Assembly (NCBI GenBank): GCA_002050275.1
Contig: MWTB01000004.1
Span: 1-64,000 of the forward strand
DNA from: Anaerolineae bacterium UTCFX1
GTDB lineage: Bacteria > Chloroflexota > Anaerolineae > Anaerolineales > Villigracilaceae
Reading direction: 5' to 3'
DNA: 64,000 bases
Part shown: positions 51,849-59,722 of the stretch, piece by piece
Layout: each line of letters starts with the position of its first letter
Numbering within the stretch: position 1 is the stretch's first letter
Translations under genes and position numbers: made by a program
The notes under the pieces: generated by a model
Database searches by the model: none
Told to the model about the DNA's origin: nothing
Seen by the model: only the letters and a program-made list of their open reading frames with translations

Positions 51849-51879
51849 ACTCCCCGCCCATGCGGGGAGTTCTTTTTTT
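51849..51879 (+). terminator. intrinsic terminator of the small membrane-protein gene
   Basis: Stem ACTCCCCGC (51849-51857), loop CCAT, complement (51862-51870), then a run of T to 51879. Confidence 0.92.
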
Positions 51880-51883
51880 AAGA

Positions 51884-51889
51884 TACAAT
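51884..51889 (+). promoter_or_regulatory. -10 box TACAAT of the GDPD operon
   Basis: TACAAT lies 38 bases before ATG at 51928, just after the terminator T-run. Expected leader about 32 bases. Confidence 0.5.
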
Positions 51890-51927
51890 CGACTCGTTCG
51901 TTATCCAAATCCGCTCGGAGCGTCTCT

Positions 51928-52812
51928 ATGAAATCCAGAAAATTCAAACGATTGCTCGCCATTCTCTTCGTCGCGCTCGTCGCAGCGATCATTATTAATC
52001 CCAAGGCGCCAGCGACAAAGTACTACGATAACGCCCCAAAAACACTCGTGATCGCGCACCAAGGCGGAGACGGCGTATGGCCCGGCGACACCATGTTCGC
52101 GTTTGAGAACGCCGTTCGCATCGGAGCGGACGTCCTTGAGATGGACGCGCATATCACCAAAGACAATCGCATTGTATTGATGCACGACGAAAAAGTGGAC
52201 CGCACGACCAACGGCGTAGGACTCATTGAAGATCTGACGCTCGACGAATTAAAACAACTCGACGCCGCCTATAATTGGTCTATAGACGACGGCGCAACCT
52301 TTCCTTATCGCGGACAGGGCATCCAAGTCCCCGCGTTAGACGAACTCTTTGAACGCTTTCCTGCAATGCGCTATGTGATCGAGATCAAACTGACGCAAAA
52401 CCCGATTGACCAACCGCTATGCGATTTAATCCGTACACACAACATGCAAGACAAAGTTGTCGTCGCTTCTTTCCATGACGGCGCGATGAAAAACTTCCGC
52501 ACCGTTTGCCCCGAAGTCGCCACATCCGCTTCGCGCGGCGAAGTAACCAATTACGTCTTGCTGGGCAAGGCGTTTCTATGGGGCTTCTACCTGCCGCATT
52601 TCCAGACGATCCAACCGCCGTGGAACCCGGAGGATTCACTGGGCATTCAGATCATGACCGAACGCTTCATCCGCGAATCGCACGCGAAGAATATCCGCGT
52701 CGAGCCGTGGACGGTTGACGATCCCGAATTAATGAAACGCTATATCGAATGGGGCGTAGACGGCATTATTACCGACCGGCCCGACTTAATGATCGAACTA
52801 TTAAACCGCTAA
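51928..52812 (+). CDS. glycerophosphodiester phosphodiesterase family protein
   Basis: 294 aa with an N-terminal membrane anchor or signal (LLAILFVALVAAIII). GDPDs hydrolyse glycerophosphodiesters to glycerol 3-phosphate and an alcohol. The fold is clear from IAHQGG, EMDAHITKDNRIVLMHDEKVDRTTNG and GVDGIITDRPDLM. The classic HR...PENT start is HQ...PGDT here, so one acidic metal ligand differs in position; this variant may be a subfamily trait. First gene of an operon with the deacetylase (8 bases downstream) and an SH3-like lipoprotein. Confidence 0.88.
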   Translation: MKSRKFKRLLAILFVALVAAIIINPKAPATKYYDNAPKTLVIAHQGGDGVWPGDTMFAFENAVRIGADVLEMDAHITKDNRIVLMHDEKVDRTTNGVGLIEDLTLDELKQLDAAYNWSIDDGATFPYRGQGIQVPALDELFERFPAMRYVIEIKLTQNPIDQPLCDLIRTHNMQDKVVVASFHDGAMKNFRTVCPEVATSASRGEVTNYVLLGKAFLWGFYLPHFQTIQPPWNPEDSLGIQIMTERFIRESHAKNIRVEPWTVDDPELMKRYIEWGVDGIITDRPDLMIELLNR

Positions 52813-52820
52813 GCCGCCTT

Positions 52821-53843
52821 ATGAACGTTTTCTACTCTGAAACGCACCGCAGGCATAATCCTCCTTTCGAAGTGTTCGATGGCGGCGTGCGCGTTCCATA
52901 TCTCGAAAATCCCGATCGCATGGATCGCATCTTGCGCGCGCTGCTCAAGTCAAATTGGGCGAGAATCCTCGAACCGCTGGATTTTGGACTCGACCCGATT
53001 CTTGCCGTGCACGATAAAGAATATATTGATTTCCTCGCCTCTTGCTGGATCGAATGGCTGGCTTCCAAACCGCAAGACCCCGCCGTCTTTTTACCCGCCA
53101 CATTCGCCCTTCGGCGTCATCCTCAAAAACCAAAGTCGCTGCTGGGGCGCGGTGGATATTACATCATGGATTTGAGCGCATGCATCGTAGAAGGAACCTA
53201 CGAAGCGGCGCTGACTTCCGCCAATTGCGCGTTGAGCGCGGCAGATGCCGTGCGCGGCGGTCAACTATCCGCCTTTGCGCTGTGCCGTCCGCCCGGTCAT
53301 CACGCCGGAAGAGATTATGCGGGCGGGTACTGCTTTATCAATAATGCAGCGGTTACGGCGCATCAACTTTCCACATATGGGCGCGTCGCGATAATTGACG
53401 TGGATTATCACTGCGGCAACGGCACGCAAGATATTTTCTACGAGCGCGACGATGTGCTGACCATTTCGATTCACGCCGATTCAGATTTTGAATATCCCCA
53501 TTATTCTGGTTACGCTCAAGAGCGCGGCGAAGGCAAAGGCTTGGGCTTCCATCACAACTTCCCTTTGCCTAAAGGCACGGGCGACGAAGCGTATTTAAGC
53601 GTAGTTAATCGCGCAGTAGAGAGCATCCAACGCTACAAGCCAGATTATCTTGTCGTCTCCGCCGGCATGGATATCTACGCCGACGATCCGCTCGGCGCGA
53701 TCAAAGTTTCGACAGTGGGCATCCGCAAGGTCGGCGAACGCATCGCAGCATTAAATCTTCCATCGGTCATCGTAATGGAAGGCGGTTACAATAACGAAGC
53801 GCTCGGCGAGAATATCATCGCTTTTCTGGAAGGATTCAGATGA
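52821..53843 (+). CDS. histone deacetylase superfamily hydrolase (acetoin/acetylpolyamine amidohydrolase-like)
   Basis: 340-aa cytosolic zinc amidohydrolase. Landmarks are CRPPGHHAGRDYAGGYCFIN with the catalytic His pair, the metal ligands in IIDVDYHCGNGTQDIF (Asp, His) and a third Asp in SAGMDIYADDPLG, plus VMEGGYN at the end. The MNVFYSETHRRHNPP start resembles acetylpolyamine aminohydrolases, so deacetylation of polyamines is more likely than AcuC-type protein deacetylation, though not proven. ATG 8 bases after the GDPD stop, no separate Shine-Dalgarno, so probably coupled. Confidence 0.88.
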   Translation: MNVFYSETHRRHNPPFEVFDGGVRVPYLENPDRMDRILRALLKSNWARILEPLDFGLDPILAVHDKEYIDFLASCWIEWLASKPQDPAVFLPATFALRRHPQKPKSLLGRGGYYIMDLSACIVEGTYEAALTSANCALSAADAVRGGQLSAFALCRPPGHHAGRDYAGGYCFINNAAVTAHQLSTYGRVAIIDVDYHCGNGTQDIFYERDDVLTISIHADSDFEYPHYSGYAQERGEGKGLGFHHNFPLPKGTGDEAYLSVVNRAVESIQRYKPDYLVVSAGMDIYADDPLGAIKVSTVGIRKVGERIAALNLPSVIVMEGGYNNEALGENIIAFLEGFR

Positions 53844-54604
53844 ACCCATTACGATTTGCCCTATTCGCATTAACGCTCTCCGCCTGCGGCGTTTCCCCTA
53901 TTGCGACGGCAACAGCGGCGGAAAGCGCCATCCCGCCGACCGATTCTCCGCCGCCTACATTTACATTCACCCCCGCGCCGACCGATACCCTGGTCCCGAC
54001 GGCTGTCTTCACGCTAACGATCGCCCCAACGGTTACGATCACGCCAACGCCTACCTTTGCGTTTCCCGCCGTAACGGTCAACAAGCAGGCGCATTGCAGA
54101 TACGGTCCATCGGTCGCCTACCTCCACGCCGCAGACTTGTACCCCGGCGACGTCGGCTCTGTACGTCAGCGCTTTTTGTACAGCAAATGGCTATATGTAA
54201 AATTTGATAAGTTAAATTACTTCTGTTGGGTTGCGCCCTCTGTTGTGGACGTAGTCGGCGACGTAAGCGCGCTCGAATACAAGGAATTAAATCTGCAATC
54301 TATCGGAAGCAATCGCTACGGTCCTCCGCAAAACGTGTACGCTGTCCGCAATGGAGACAAAGTCGTTATCTATTGGGATCAAGTCGTAATGACTCAAGAC
54401 GACGACCGCGGCTATCTGCTCGAACTGTTCGTTTGCCAAAACGGCGCGTACATCTGGTGGACTGATTCGTACCCCGACCAATTCCAAACCAGCTACGCGG
54501 TCAAAGATGAAGCGGGTTGCCGCGCGCCTTCGTCAGGCAAATTGTATACCGTTGAGAAACACGGATTTTCTGAAGCGGCGATCATCCGCTGGCCCCCGCC
54601 ATAG
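53840..54604 (+). CDS. lipoprotein with SH3-like domain
   Basis: 254 aa. Lipobox LSAC, then a 50-residue Pro/Thr linker (FTFTPAPTDT type) and an SH3-like domain (about 75-130: VNKQAHCRYGPSVAYLHAAD, WLYVKFDKLNYFCWV). The C-terminal 120 residues are a beta-rich domain with paired Cys (FVCQNG, EAGCRAPSSG) and are not recognised. SH3-like domains in bacterial lipoproteins usually contact peptidoglycan peptides. ATG overlaps the deacetylase stop (ATGA). Confidence 0.75.
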   Translation: MNPLRFALFALTLSACGVSPIATATAAESAIPPTDSPPPTFTFTPAPTDTLVPTAVFTLTIAPTVTITPTPTFAFPAVTVNKQAHCRYGPSVAYLHAADLYPGDVGSVRQRFLYSKWLYVKFDKLNYFCWVAPSVVDVVGDVSALEYKELNLQSIGSNRYGPPQNVYAVRNGDKVVIYWDQVVMTQDDDRGYLLELFVCQNGAYIWWTDSYPDQFQTSYAVKDEAGCRAPSSGKLYTVEKHGFSEAAIIRWPPP

Positions 54605-54659
54605 TCGCCGTTTCACGCTCAATCGCTCTATTCTGACTCTCTGAGAATTGCCGTGATTA

Positions 54660-54795
54660 AACTTTTTTCGATACGCCCTCCGACTTCGCTCAAGGCAAGG
54701 ATTTCATGGTTCAACACGGATAAAACACGGATTTTTTTATAGTCTTTCCGCGAGATTCCGTGAAATCCATCCTTTCCGTACACCGAATCACGGCA
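54660..54795. repeat. imperfect inverted repeats in the 252-base gap before the complex-I-like genes
   Basis: The segments AAGGATTTCATGG, CACGGAT (twice, 11 bases apart) and their approximate complements (CCGTGAAATCCATCCTT) face each other, with a T-run at 54731-54738. This looks like a decayed intergenic repeat. No ORF of note lies in 54605-54856. Confidence 0.5.
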
Positions 54796-54843
54796 AACCC
54801 TAAAGACCTCAATTCCATAAAAGAGGCGGGCGGGTAAACCTGA

Positions 54844-54849
54844 TAAAAT
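54844..54849 (+). promoter_or_regulatory. -10 box TAAAAT, leaderless start of the complex-I-like operon
   Basis: TAAAAT ends 7 bases before ATG at 54857 and lies within the near-palindrome CTGATAAAATTATCAG (54840-54855). Confidence 0.6.
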
Positions 54850-54856
54850 TATCAGC

Positions 54857-56413
54857 ATGTTCGTTTTCGTCACCGTCGGAATCCTTTTATTTGCCGCAAC
54901 CGCCGTACTGCTATTATGGATTTTCCTACCGACTCACCGCGCCGCTTGGCTGATTGCCATAAGCGGAGGGGCGCTAGCGCTCGTTAGCGTATTCATCTGG
55001 CTGGCAAACCCATCGGCGCAGATACAACTACCCGCCTGGCAGCCTGCCGCTTTATTCGGGCAATCTCTCACATTCACTTCAGACCTTTTCGCCTCGACAT
55101 TTGCGTTGAGCATCGTCGCGCTTTCGCTTTCGATTCTCTTCACAGCGGTCGTTCGCGATAATTTCTTCAATCCTTTAGCATGGGCAGGCAATCTGGCGCT
55201 TACCGCGCTCGGCGTTCTTGCCGTTACAGCCGATAATCTATTAACGTTGGCGTTAATTTGGGCGGCGTTCGACCTGACTGAACTCATCATCCAATTCCGG
55301 TTCGTAGAAGATCCCAAACGGACAGAAGGCGCGATCACCGCATTCGCCTTTCACGCGCTGGGCATTCTGGTGTTACTCTGGGCAGATGCGGCTGGCGCGA
55401 CAGGCGGCGATAGTTTCAATTTCCACTCAACGACCTCGCAAACAGGCGCTTATCTGCTCATCGCAGCGGGCTTGCGGATCGGCGTTCTTCCGCTTCACCT
55501 GCCGTATGCCGGCGATTCGCCGCTACGCCGCGGCTTTGGCACAGCCTTACGAATGACATCTGCCGCTTCCAGTTTGATTCTACTCGCGCGCATCCCGGCA
55601 GGCAGTATTGCCGCAGCCTTTGAGCCTTATTTACTGGCGTTTACGACGCTCGCCGCCGTCTATGGCGGCTGGATGTGGCTGCGCGCACCAGACGAGTTAA
55701 CCGGCAGACCTTTTTGGTTAATCGGCATCGGTTCGCTCGCAGTGATCGCAACATTACGCGGCAACTTAGCCGGCGCCGCCGCATGGAGTTGCGCACTCAT
55801 CTTGTGCGGCGGCGTTCTATTTCTATCGTCCGAACCCCAACGTTGGCTGACACGCGGGCTATGGGTCGGAGCGTTTGGGCTTTCCTCATTGCCGTTTTCA
55901 TTAACCGCAAGCGGATGGGCGAATACCACACCCATTTTCTTCCTCTTATGGATTCCCTTGCTGCTCGCTCACGTTATGCTGCTTACCGGTTTCATCCGCT
56001 ATATCTCACATACGCGCATCCGTAATGAAGACCAACCCGCTTGGGCGAAGAATGTATATTCCATAGGAATTCTCCTGCTATTAACGATCAATCTATTACT
56101 TGGCTTTTTCAACTGGAGCGCGTCGTTCCAAACGGGAAATTTAACCGCCAGCCTAATCGTTTCCTTCCTGACATTCACCTTAGTTCGCTTTACCCCTCGT
56201 CTTCGCATCCTCAATCCAGTCCGCGCGCACTGGGTGCGTCCCACCGCTTCCACATGGCTCGACTGGAGTTATCAAATCATGCAAACTATATACAAACAAA
56301 CGAGCCGCGCCAGCGCCGTATTGACAACCATGCTCGAAGGCGAAAGCGGAATCATGTGGATGTTGATCTTCGTAGCGTTTCTTATCTCCTTTTTCGCACA
56401 GAACGCTCCTTAA
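54857..56413 (+). CDS. complex-I/antiporter-like membrane subunit (NuoN/L/M-like), divergent
   Basis: 518 aa with about 14 membrane segments. The core resembles the proton-conducting subunits NuoL/M/N and MrpA/D: DNLLTLALIWAAFDLTELI in the place of the TM5 Glu region, and GLRIGVLPLHLPYAGDSPLRRG in the place of the KxxxxPFHxWLPDA loop. The normally invariant pumping Lys of that loop is Arg here and the WLPDA motif is altered, so proton transfer could be changed or absent. First of three coupled genes; no NADH- or FeS-binding subunits are nearby. Confidence 0.72.
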   Translation: MFVFVTVGILLFAATAVLLLWIFLPTHRAAWLIAISGGALALVSVFIWLANPSAQIQLPAWQPAALFGQSLTFTSDLFASTFALSIVALSLSILFTAVVRDNFFNPLAWAGNLALTALGVLAVTADNLLTLALIWAAFDLTELIIQFRFVEDPKRTEGAITAFAFHALGILVLLWADAAGATGGDSFNFHSTTSQTGAYLLIAAGLRIGVLPLHLPYAGDSPLRRGFGTALRMTSAASSLILLARIPAGSIAAAFEPYLLAFTTLAAVYGGWMWLRAPDELTGRPFWLIGIGSLAVIATLRGNLAGAAAWSCALILCGGVLFLSSEPQRWLTRGLWVGAFGLSSLPFSLTASGWANTTPIFFLLWIPLLLAHVMLLTGFIRYISHTRIRNEDQPAWAKNVYSIGILLLLTINLLLGFFNWSASFQTGNLTASLIVSFLTFTLVRFTPRLRILNPVRAHWVRPTASTWLDWSYQIMQTIYKQTSRASAVLTTMLEGESGIMWMLIFVAFLISFFAQNAP

Positions 56414-56416
56414 CCA

Positions 56417-57010
56417 ATGGTTCTCTTAAGCTGGATCGCAGTCGCGATCATTCTCATCTCTTCAACAAGCATACTGATCGCGCGTAATTGGCGCATCAGC
56501 GTTGCATGGCTTGCGGCGCAATATCTTGCCATGTTCATTCTCTTACTTTCTCACGCGCCGTTGGGCATGGCATTAGTGAAATTGATCGCAGGCTGGGTGT
56601 CTTGCGCTGTCATCGGCATGACGCGTTCCGGTCTGCCCAACAACCCCGCCGGTCAGGGCATCTGGCCCCGCGCGCGACTCTTCCGTCTGTTCGCGGTGGG
56701 AGCGGTCGGCGTTATTGTCGTCGGTGTTGTTCCCAGCGTTAACCACATCATGGCGGACGCCGGTGCTGCTATCGCTAGCGGAGCGCTGTTGCTGGCTGGC
56801 ATAGGGCTGCTCCATTTAGGGATGACTTCGCGAATATTGCGCGTCACGCAGGGATTGTTAACTACGCTCGCCGGCTTCGAGATTTTATACGCCGCAGTCG
56901 AAGGCTCGGCGCTGATCACGGCAGCGCTCGCCGCAATCACTTTAGGCATCGCGCTGGTCGGCGCATATCTAATGATCGCCTCCCGCTCCATCCCTGCGGA
57001 GGCATCATGA
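56417..57010 (+). CDS. membrane protein with NuoK/HyfE-like C-terminal half
   Basis: 197 aa, about six membrane segments. The C-terminal half (ALLLAGIGLLHLGMTSRI, TTLAGFEILYAAVE and IALVGAYLMIAS) resembles the three-helix NuoK/MrpC/HyfE proteins, including a Glu inside a helix (GFEILY) where NuoK has a buried Glu. The N-terminal half may correspond to another small subunit. It starts 3 bases after the previous gene and its stop overlaps the next start. Confidence 0.6.
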   Translation: MVLLSWIAVAIILISSTSILIARNWRISVAWLAAQYLAMFILLLSHAPLGMALVKLIAGWVSCAVIGMTRSGLPNNPAGQGIWPRARLFRLFAVGAVGVIVVGVVPSVNHIMADAGAAIASGALLLAGIGLLHLGMTSRILRVTQGLLTTLAGFEILYAAVEGSALITAALAAITLGIALVGAYLMIASRSIPAEAS

Positions 57011-58410
57011 CGATTACCGCGCCGACGATCTGGATCTTCTTTCCCATCCTTCTTGGCGGAAGTTTAGCGTTCGTCCGCAACCGGAAATTCTTGAGTTACT
57101 TTAGCGCGACGGTCGCTGTTTTACTCGCCCTCATGGCGCAATTCGTTCCAATTGACAAGGCGTTGCTGATCGGCGGTATTTCGCTCAAAATCAGTCCATC
57201 GTTCGCCATCTTGGGGCGCGCGCTGACCATCGCTTCTACAGAAGGCGCGTTGCTCACGCTAATTTATGGCGGCGCGGCGCTCTGGTTCTTTGGCTCTCTT
57301 GCCATATACAACACAACGCAGATCGCGCCGCTGGGCTTCATAGTCATCGGCTTACTGGTCGCTTCCGTCGCTGTTCAGCCATTTCTTTACGCTGCGCTTT
57401 TTATCCAACTGGCGATCTTAATTTCCGTTCCTATGCTCGTAAGTTTATCTCAACCTCCGGGCAAAGGCGTCCTTCGCTTTCTTATCTACCAGACGCTCGC
57501 CATGCCATTTATTCTCATGGCAGGCTGGTTGCTCGCCGGCGTAGAAGCCAGCCCCGGCGACCTTGCTCTTGCCGTGCAAGCCGCCTCCATGCTCGGACTC
57601 GGCTTCGCCTTCCTGCTAGCCATTTTCCCTCTCTACAGTTGGATTCCCATGTTAATGGAAGATTCGCACCCGTTCATCGTCGGCTTCCTCCTATGGATTC
57701 TACCGACCATGGCGCTCATTTTCTTAACAGGATTTCTCGATCGTTATTCATGGTTGCGCACTTCGCCACAACTTGCCTTCGCCCTTCGCGCCGCAGGATT
57801 GTTAATGATCGTCAGCGGCGGGTTTTGGGCGGCGCTCGAACGCCACCTTGGGAGAATCATGGCATTCGGCGTCATCGCCGAAACGGGATTTTCGCTCCTC
57901 GCTCTCAGCCTCAACACAAGCGCAGGCATTTTGATCTTATTCCTTCTAATTCCTGCACGGACCTTAACATCGGCGCTCTGGTCATTTGGGCTATCAGTGA
58001 TCCGCAACCGCGTAAAGACGATGCGCTTTAGCGATGTACGCGGCGTATTATACGACGCGCCATTGGCTGGAGCGGCGATCGTACTCGCCACGCTCTCCAC
58101 AGGCGCATTTCCGCTTCTAGCTGGTTTCCCGCCACGATTAGCCCTATGGCAGAATCTCGCCAGCGTCTCCAGCTCCGCCGCGCTTTGGATGGGAATCGGA
58201 ATCTTAGGACTGCTCATGGGAGCGATTCGCTCGCTAGCCGCGATGAGCATAACGGAAGAATTTACAGGTTGGTCTTCGCAAGAAAGTCTCCCTCAGCGCC
58301 TCATACTGGGGCTGGGTATGCTCGGGCTTTTCATCCTCGGCACATTCCCGAGAAGCGCCCAATTCTTCCTCTCCGATCTGCCGTTGATGTTTGAGCGGCT
58401 GGGGCGTTAA
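57007..58410 (+). CDS. complex-I/antiporter-like membrane subunit (NuoM/N-like), second copy
   Basis: 467 aa, about 14 membrane segments. The region AAGLLMIVSGGFWAALERHLGRIMAFGVIAETGF matches the conserved stretch of NuoM/N where a TM is followed by 'D.KR..AYSS..H.G', here with RIMAFGVIAETG. The lateral loop reads FPLYSWIPMLMEDSHPF, close to FHxWLPDAH; the upstream Lys is replaced by a hydrophobic residue. ATG overlaps the previous stop (ATGA), so the three genes are one unit. Reaction unknown. Confidence 0.72.
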   Translation: MTITAPTIWIFFPILLGGSLAFVRNRKFLSYFSATVAVLLALMAQFVPIDKALLIGGISLKISPSFAILGRALTIASTEGALLTLIYGGAALWFFGSLAIYNTTQIAPLGFIVIGLLVASVAVQPFLYAALFIQLAILISVPMLVSLSQPPGKGVLRFLIYQTLAMPFILMAGWLLAGVEASPGDLALAVQAASMLGLGFAFLLAIFPLYSWIPMLMEDSHPFIVGFLLWILPTMALIFLTGFLDRYSWLRTSPQLAFALRAAGLLMIVSGGFWAALERHLGRIMAFGVIAETGFSLLALSLNTSAGILILFLLIPARTLTSALWSFGLSVIRNRVKTMRFSDVRGVLYDAPLAGAAIVLATLSTGAFPLLAGFPPRLALWQNLASVSSSAALWMGIGILGLLMGAIRSLAAMSITEEFTGWSSQESLPQRLILGLGMLGLFILGTFPRSAQFFLSDLPLMFERLGR

Positions 58411-58420
58411 TGCCCTACGG

Positions 58421-58426
58421 TATAAT
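58421..58426 (+). promoter_or_regulatory. -10 box TATAAT of the coiled-coil gene
   Basis: TATAAT lies 18 bases before ATG at 58445, followed by a GGAGG Shine-Dalgarno. It begins 10 bases after the complex-I-like operon ends. Confidence 0.65.
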
Positions 58427-58444
58427 CGTCTCGCGGAGGAACTT

Positions 58445-59641
58445 ATGGAATTTGAACAGATTGTCAAACGCTTGGAGTGGCTCGATGAAGAACATCGCAA
58501 AACACGCGCCTCTATCGGCGCGTTCGAAGAGCGCCTGACAGCGTTAGAACGAGATATTGTATCCGTCTCAAAGCAGATCAAACCATTCGCCAAGCAGTTC
58601 GCAGACGTTTCGTCTGCCGCAGCGCGACTCGATCAGTTCGACGAGATCGTTGCAAAACAGCGCGAAGATCTAAATAAAGCGCTCGATACCATCGAGAAAC
58701 GTCACGAAAAGCGCGAGAAGGAACTGATCAAACGTCATCAACAAGACTTTGAGACGATCTCGAAAGCCGTTGATAGCCTCAAGAAAACCGCCGATCTCAG
58801 CGACATCAAACGTCAGCTTAAGGCGCTTCCTAATGAGGACCTTCGTCTGCAACAAGCCATCAAGGAGTTACGCCCGCCTATTGACGAAGTGACGCGTCTC
58901 GCACAAAGTATGGCGCTCTCACAAAAAGCATTCGAGGAAGCTCGCAAGCAGGATATAAAACGCGTCGCCGACTTACAAGGCGAAATCGTCGCCACGCGTA
59001 AACGCATTGACGAAGCGCGTTCCAAAGCCGACCTTGCGGCGGATAATTTCAAAACCATTGACAGCCGCATGAACGAATTATTAACTTCGGAAACGGAGCG
59101 GAAGAACGCGCAACGCGAGTTTATCGAAAACCAGAGCGTCGCCCAAATTGACCGCGAACGTTCCTATAAGGAATGGAAGGAAAAGTTCGATCTGGTCAAA
59201 CAGCAAGCTGAAGCGCTCGACCATCAAATTGTTCAACTCGAAGAGACCTTACGCGCTGCGAAAAAGGCGCAAGAAACATACAACGAACTCAACGCTAAAC
59301 TTGAGCGCCGCATCAACGAAGTGACCGAAATGCAGCGTCTCGCCGAAGACCGTCTGCGGCAAGAATGGGTTACGTTCAAAGCCGACGACCAAAAACGTTG
59401 GACCGGCTACACCCTCGTACAAGACGAAGGCACGAAAGACGTACAACGATCCGTAGCCAAACTCGAAGAGCGCATCAGCCCTTTATATGAGACGACGCAA
59501 ACTTTGCAAGACCAAATGCACCAAACCGCTGATGCGACCGAACAGCAGTTGCAAGAGCTTATGAACGTAGCGCATGAGTGGCTCTCCGCTTACGAACGCA
59601 TCATGGGTCATAACAAAACGACCAAGAAAAGCAAGAAGTAA
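58445..59641 (+). CDS. long coiled-coil protein, unknown function
   Basis: 398 aa, highly charged and predicted almost wholly helical with coiled-coil heptads (for example EDLNKALDTIEKRHEKREKE and EEARKQDIKRVADLQGEIVA). No membrane segment, signal or catalytic motif. The C-terminus is Lys-rich (KTTKKSKK). It could be a structural or scaffold protein such as an SMC-hinge-free filament. Strong GGAGG Shine-Dalgarno five bases before ATG. Followed by selB, with an 81-base gap. Confidence 0.75.
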   Translation: MEFEQIVKRLEWLDEEHRKTRASIGAFEERLTALERDIVSVSKQIKPFAKQFADVSSAAARLDQFDEIVAKQREDLNKALDTIEKRHEKREKELIKRHQQDFETISKAVDSLKKTADLSDIKRQLKALPNEDLRLQQAIKELRPPIDEVTRLAQSMALSQKAFEEARKQDIKRVADLQGEIVATRKRIDEARSKADLAADNFKTIDSRMNELLTSETERKNAQREFIENQSVAQIDRERSYKEWKEKFDLVKQQAEALDHQIVQLEETLRAAKKAQETYNELNAKLERRINEVTEMQRLAEDRLRQEWVTFKADDQKRWTGYTLVQDEGTKDVQRSVAKLEERISPLYETTQTLQDQMHQTADATEQQLQELMNVAHEWLSAYERIMGHNKTTKKSKK

Positions 59642-59671
59642 ATTCAGCCCTAATTCTTCCACTGTCGCTTT

Positions 59672-59703
59672 CCTCTTTCTTCTTTCATCGCCTAAGAAAG
59701 AGG
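59672..59703 (+). promoter_or_regulatory. hairpin in the selB leader whose 3' arm holds the ribosome-binding site
   Basis: Arms CCTCTTTCTT (59672-59681) and AAGAAAGAGG (59694-59703) form a 10-bp stem with a 12-base loop. The 3' arm includes AGAGG, part of the purine-rich ribosome-binding region that precedes the selB ATG at 59723, so folding would hinder initiation. Confidence 0.55.
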
Positions 59704-59722
59704 AGAGAGAGAAATATTTTTT

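Noticed and set aside
54605..54856. Small RNA or ORF in the 252-base gap
   Set aside because: Only decayed inverted repeats and a -10 box are seen; there is no promoter-terminator pair or coding signal.
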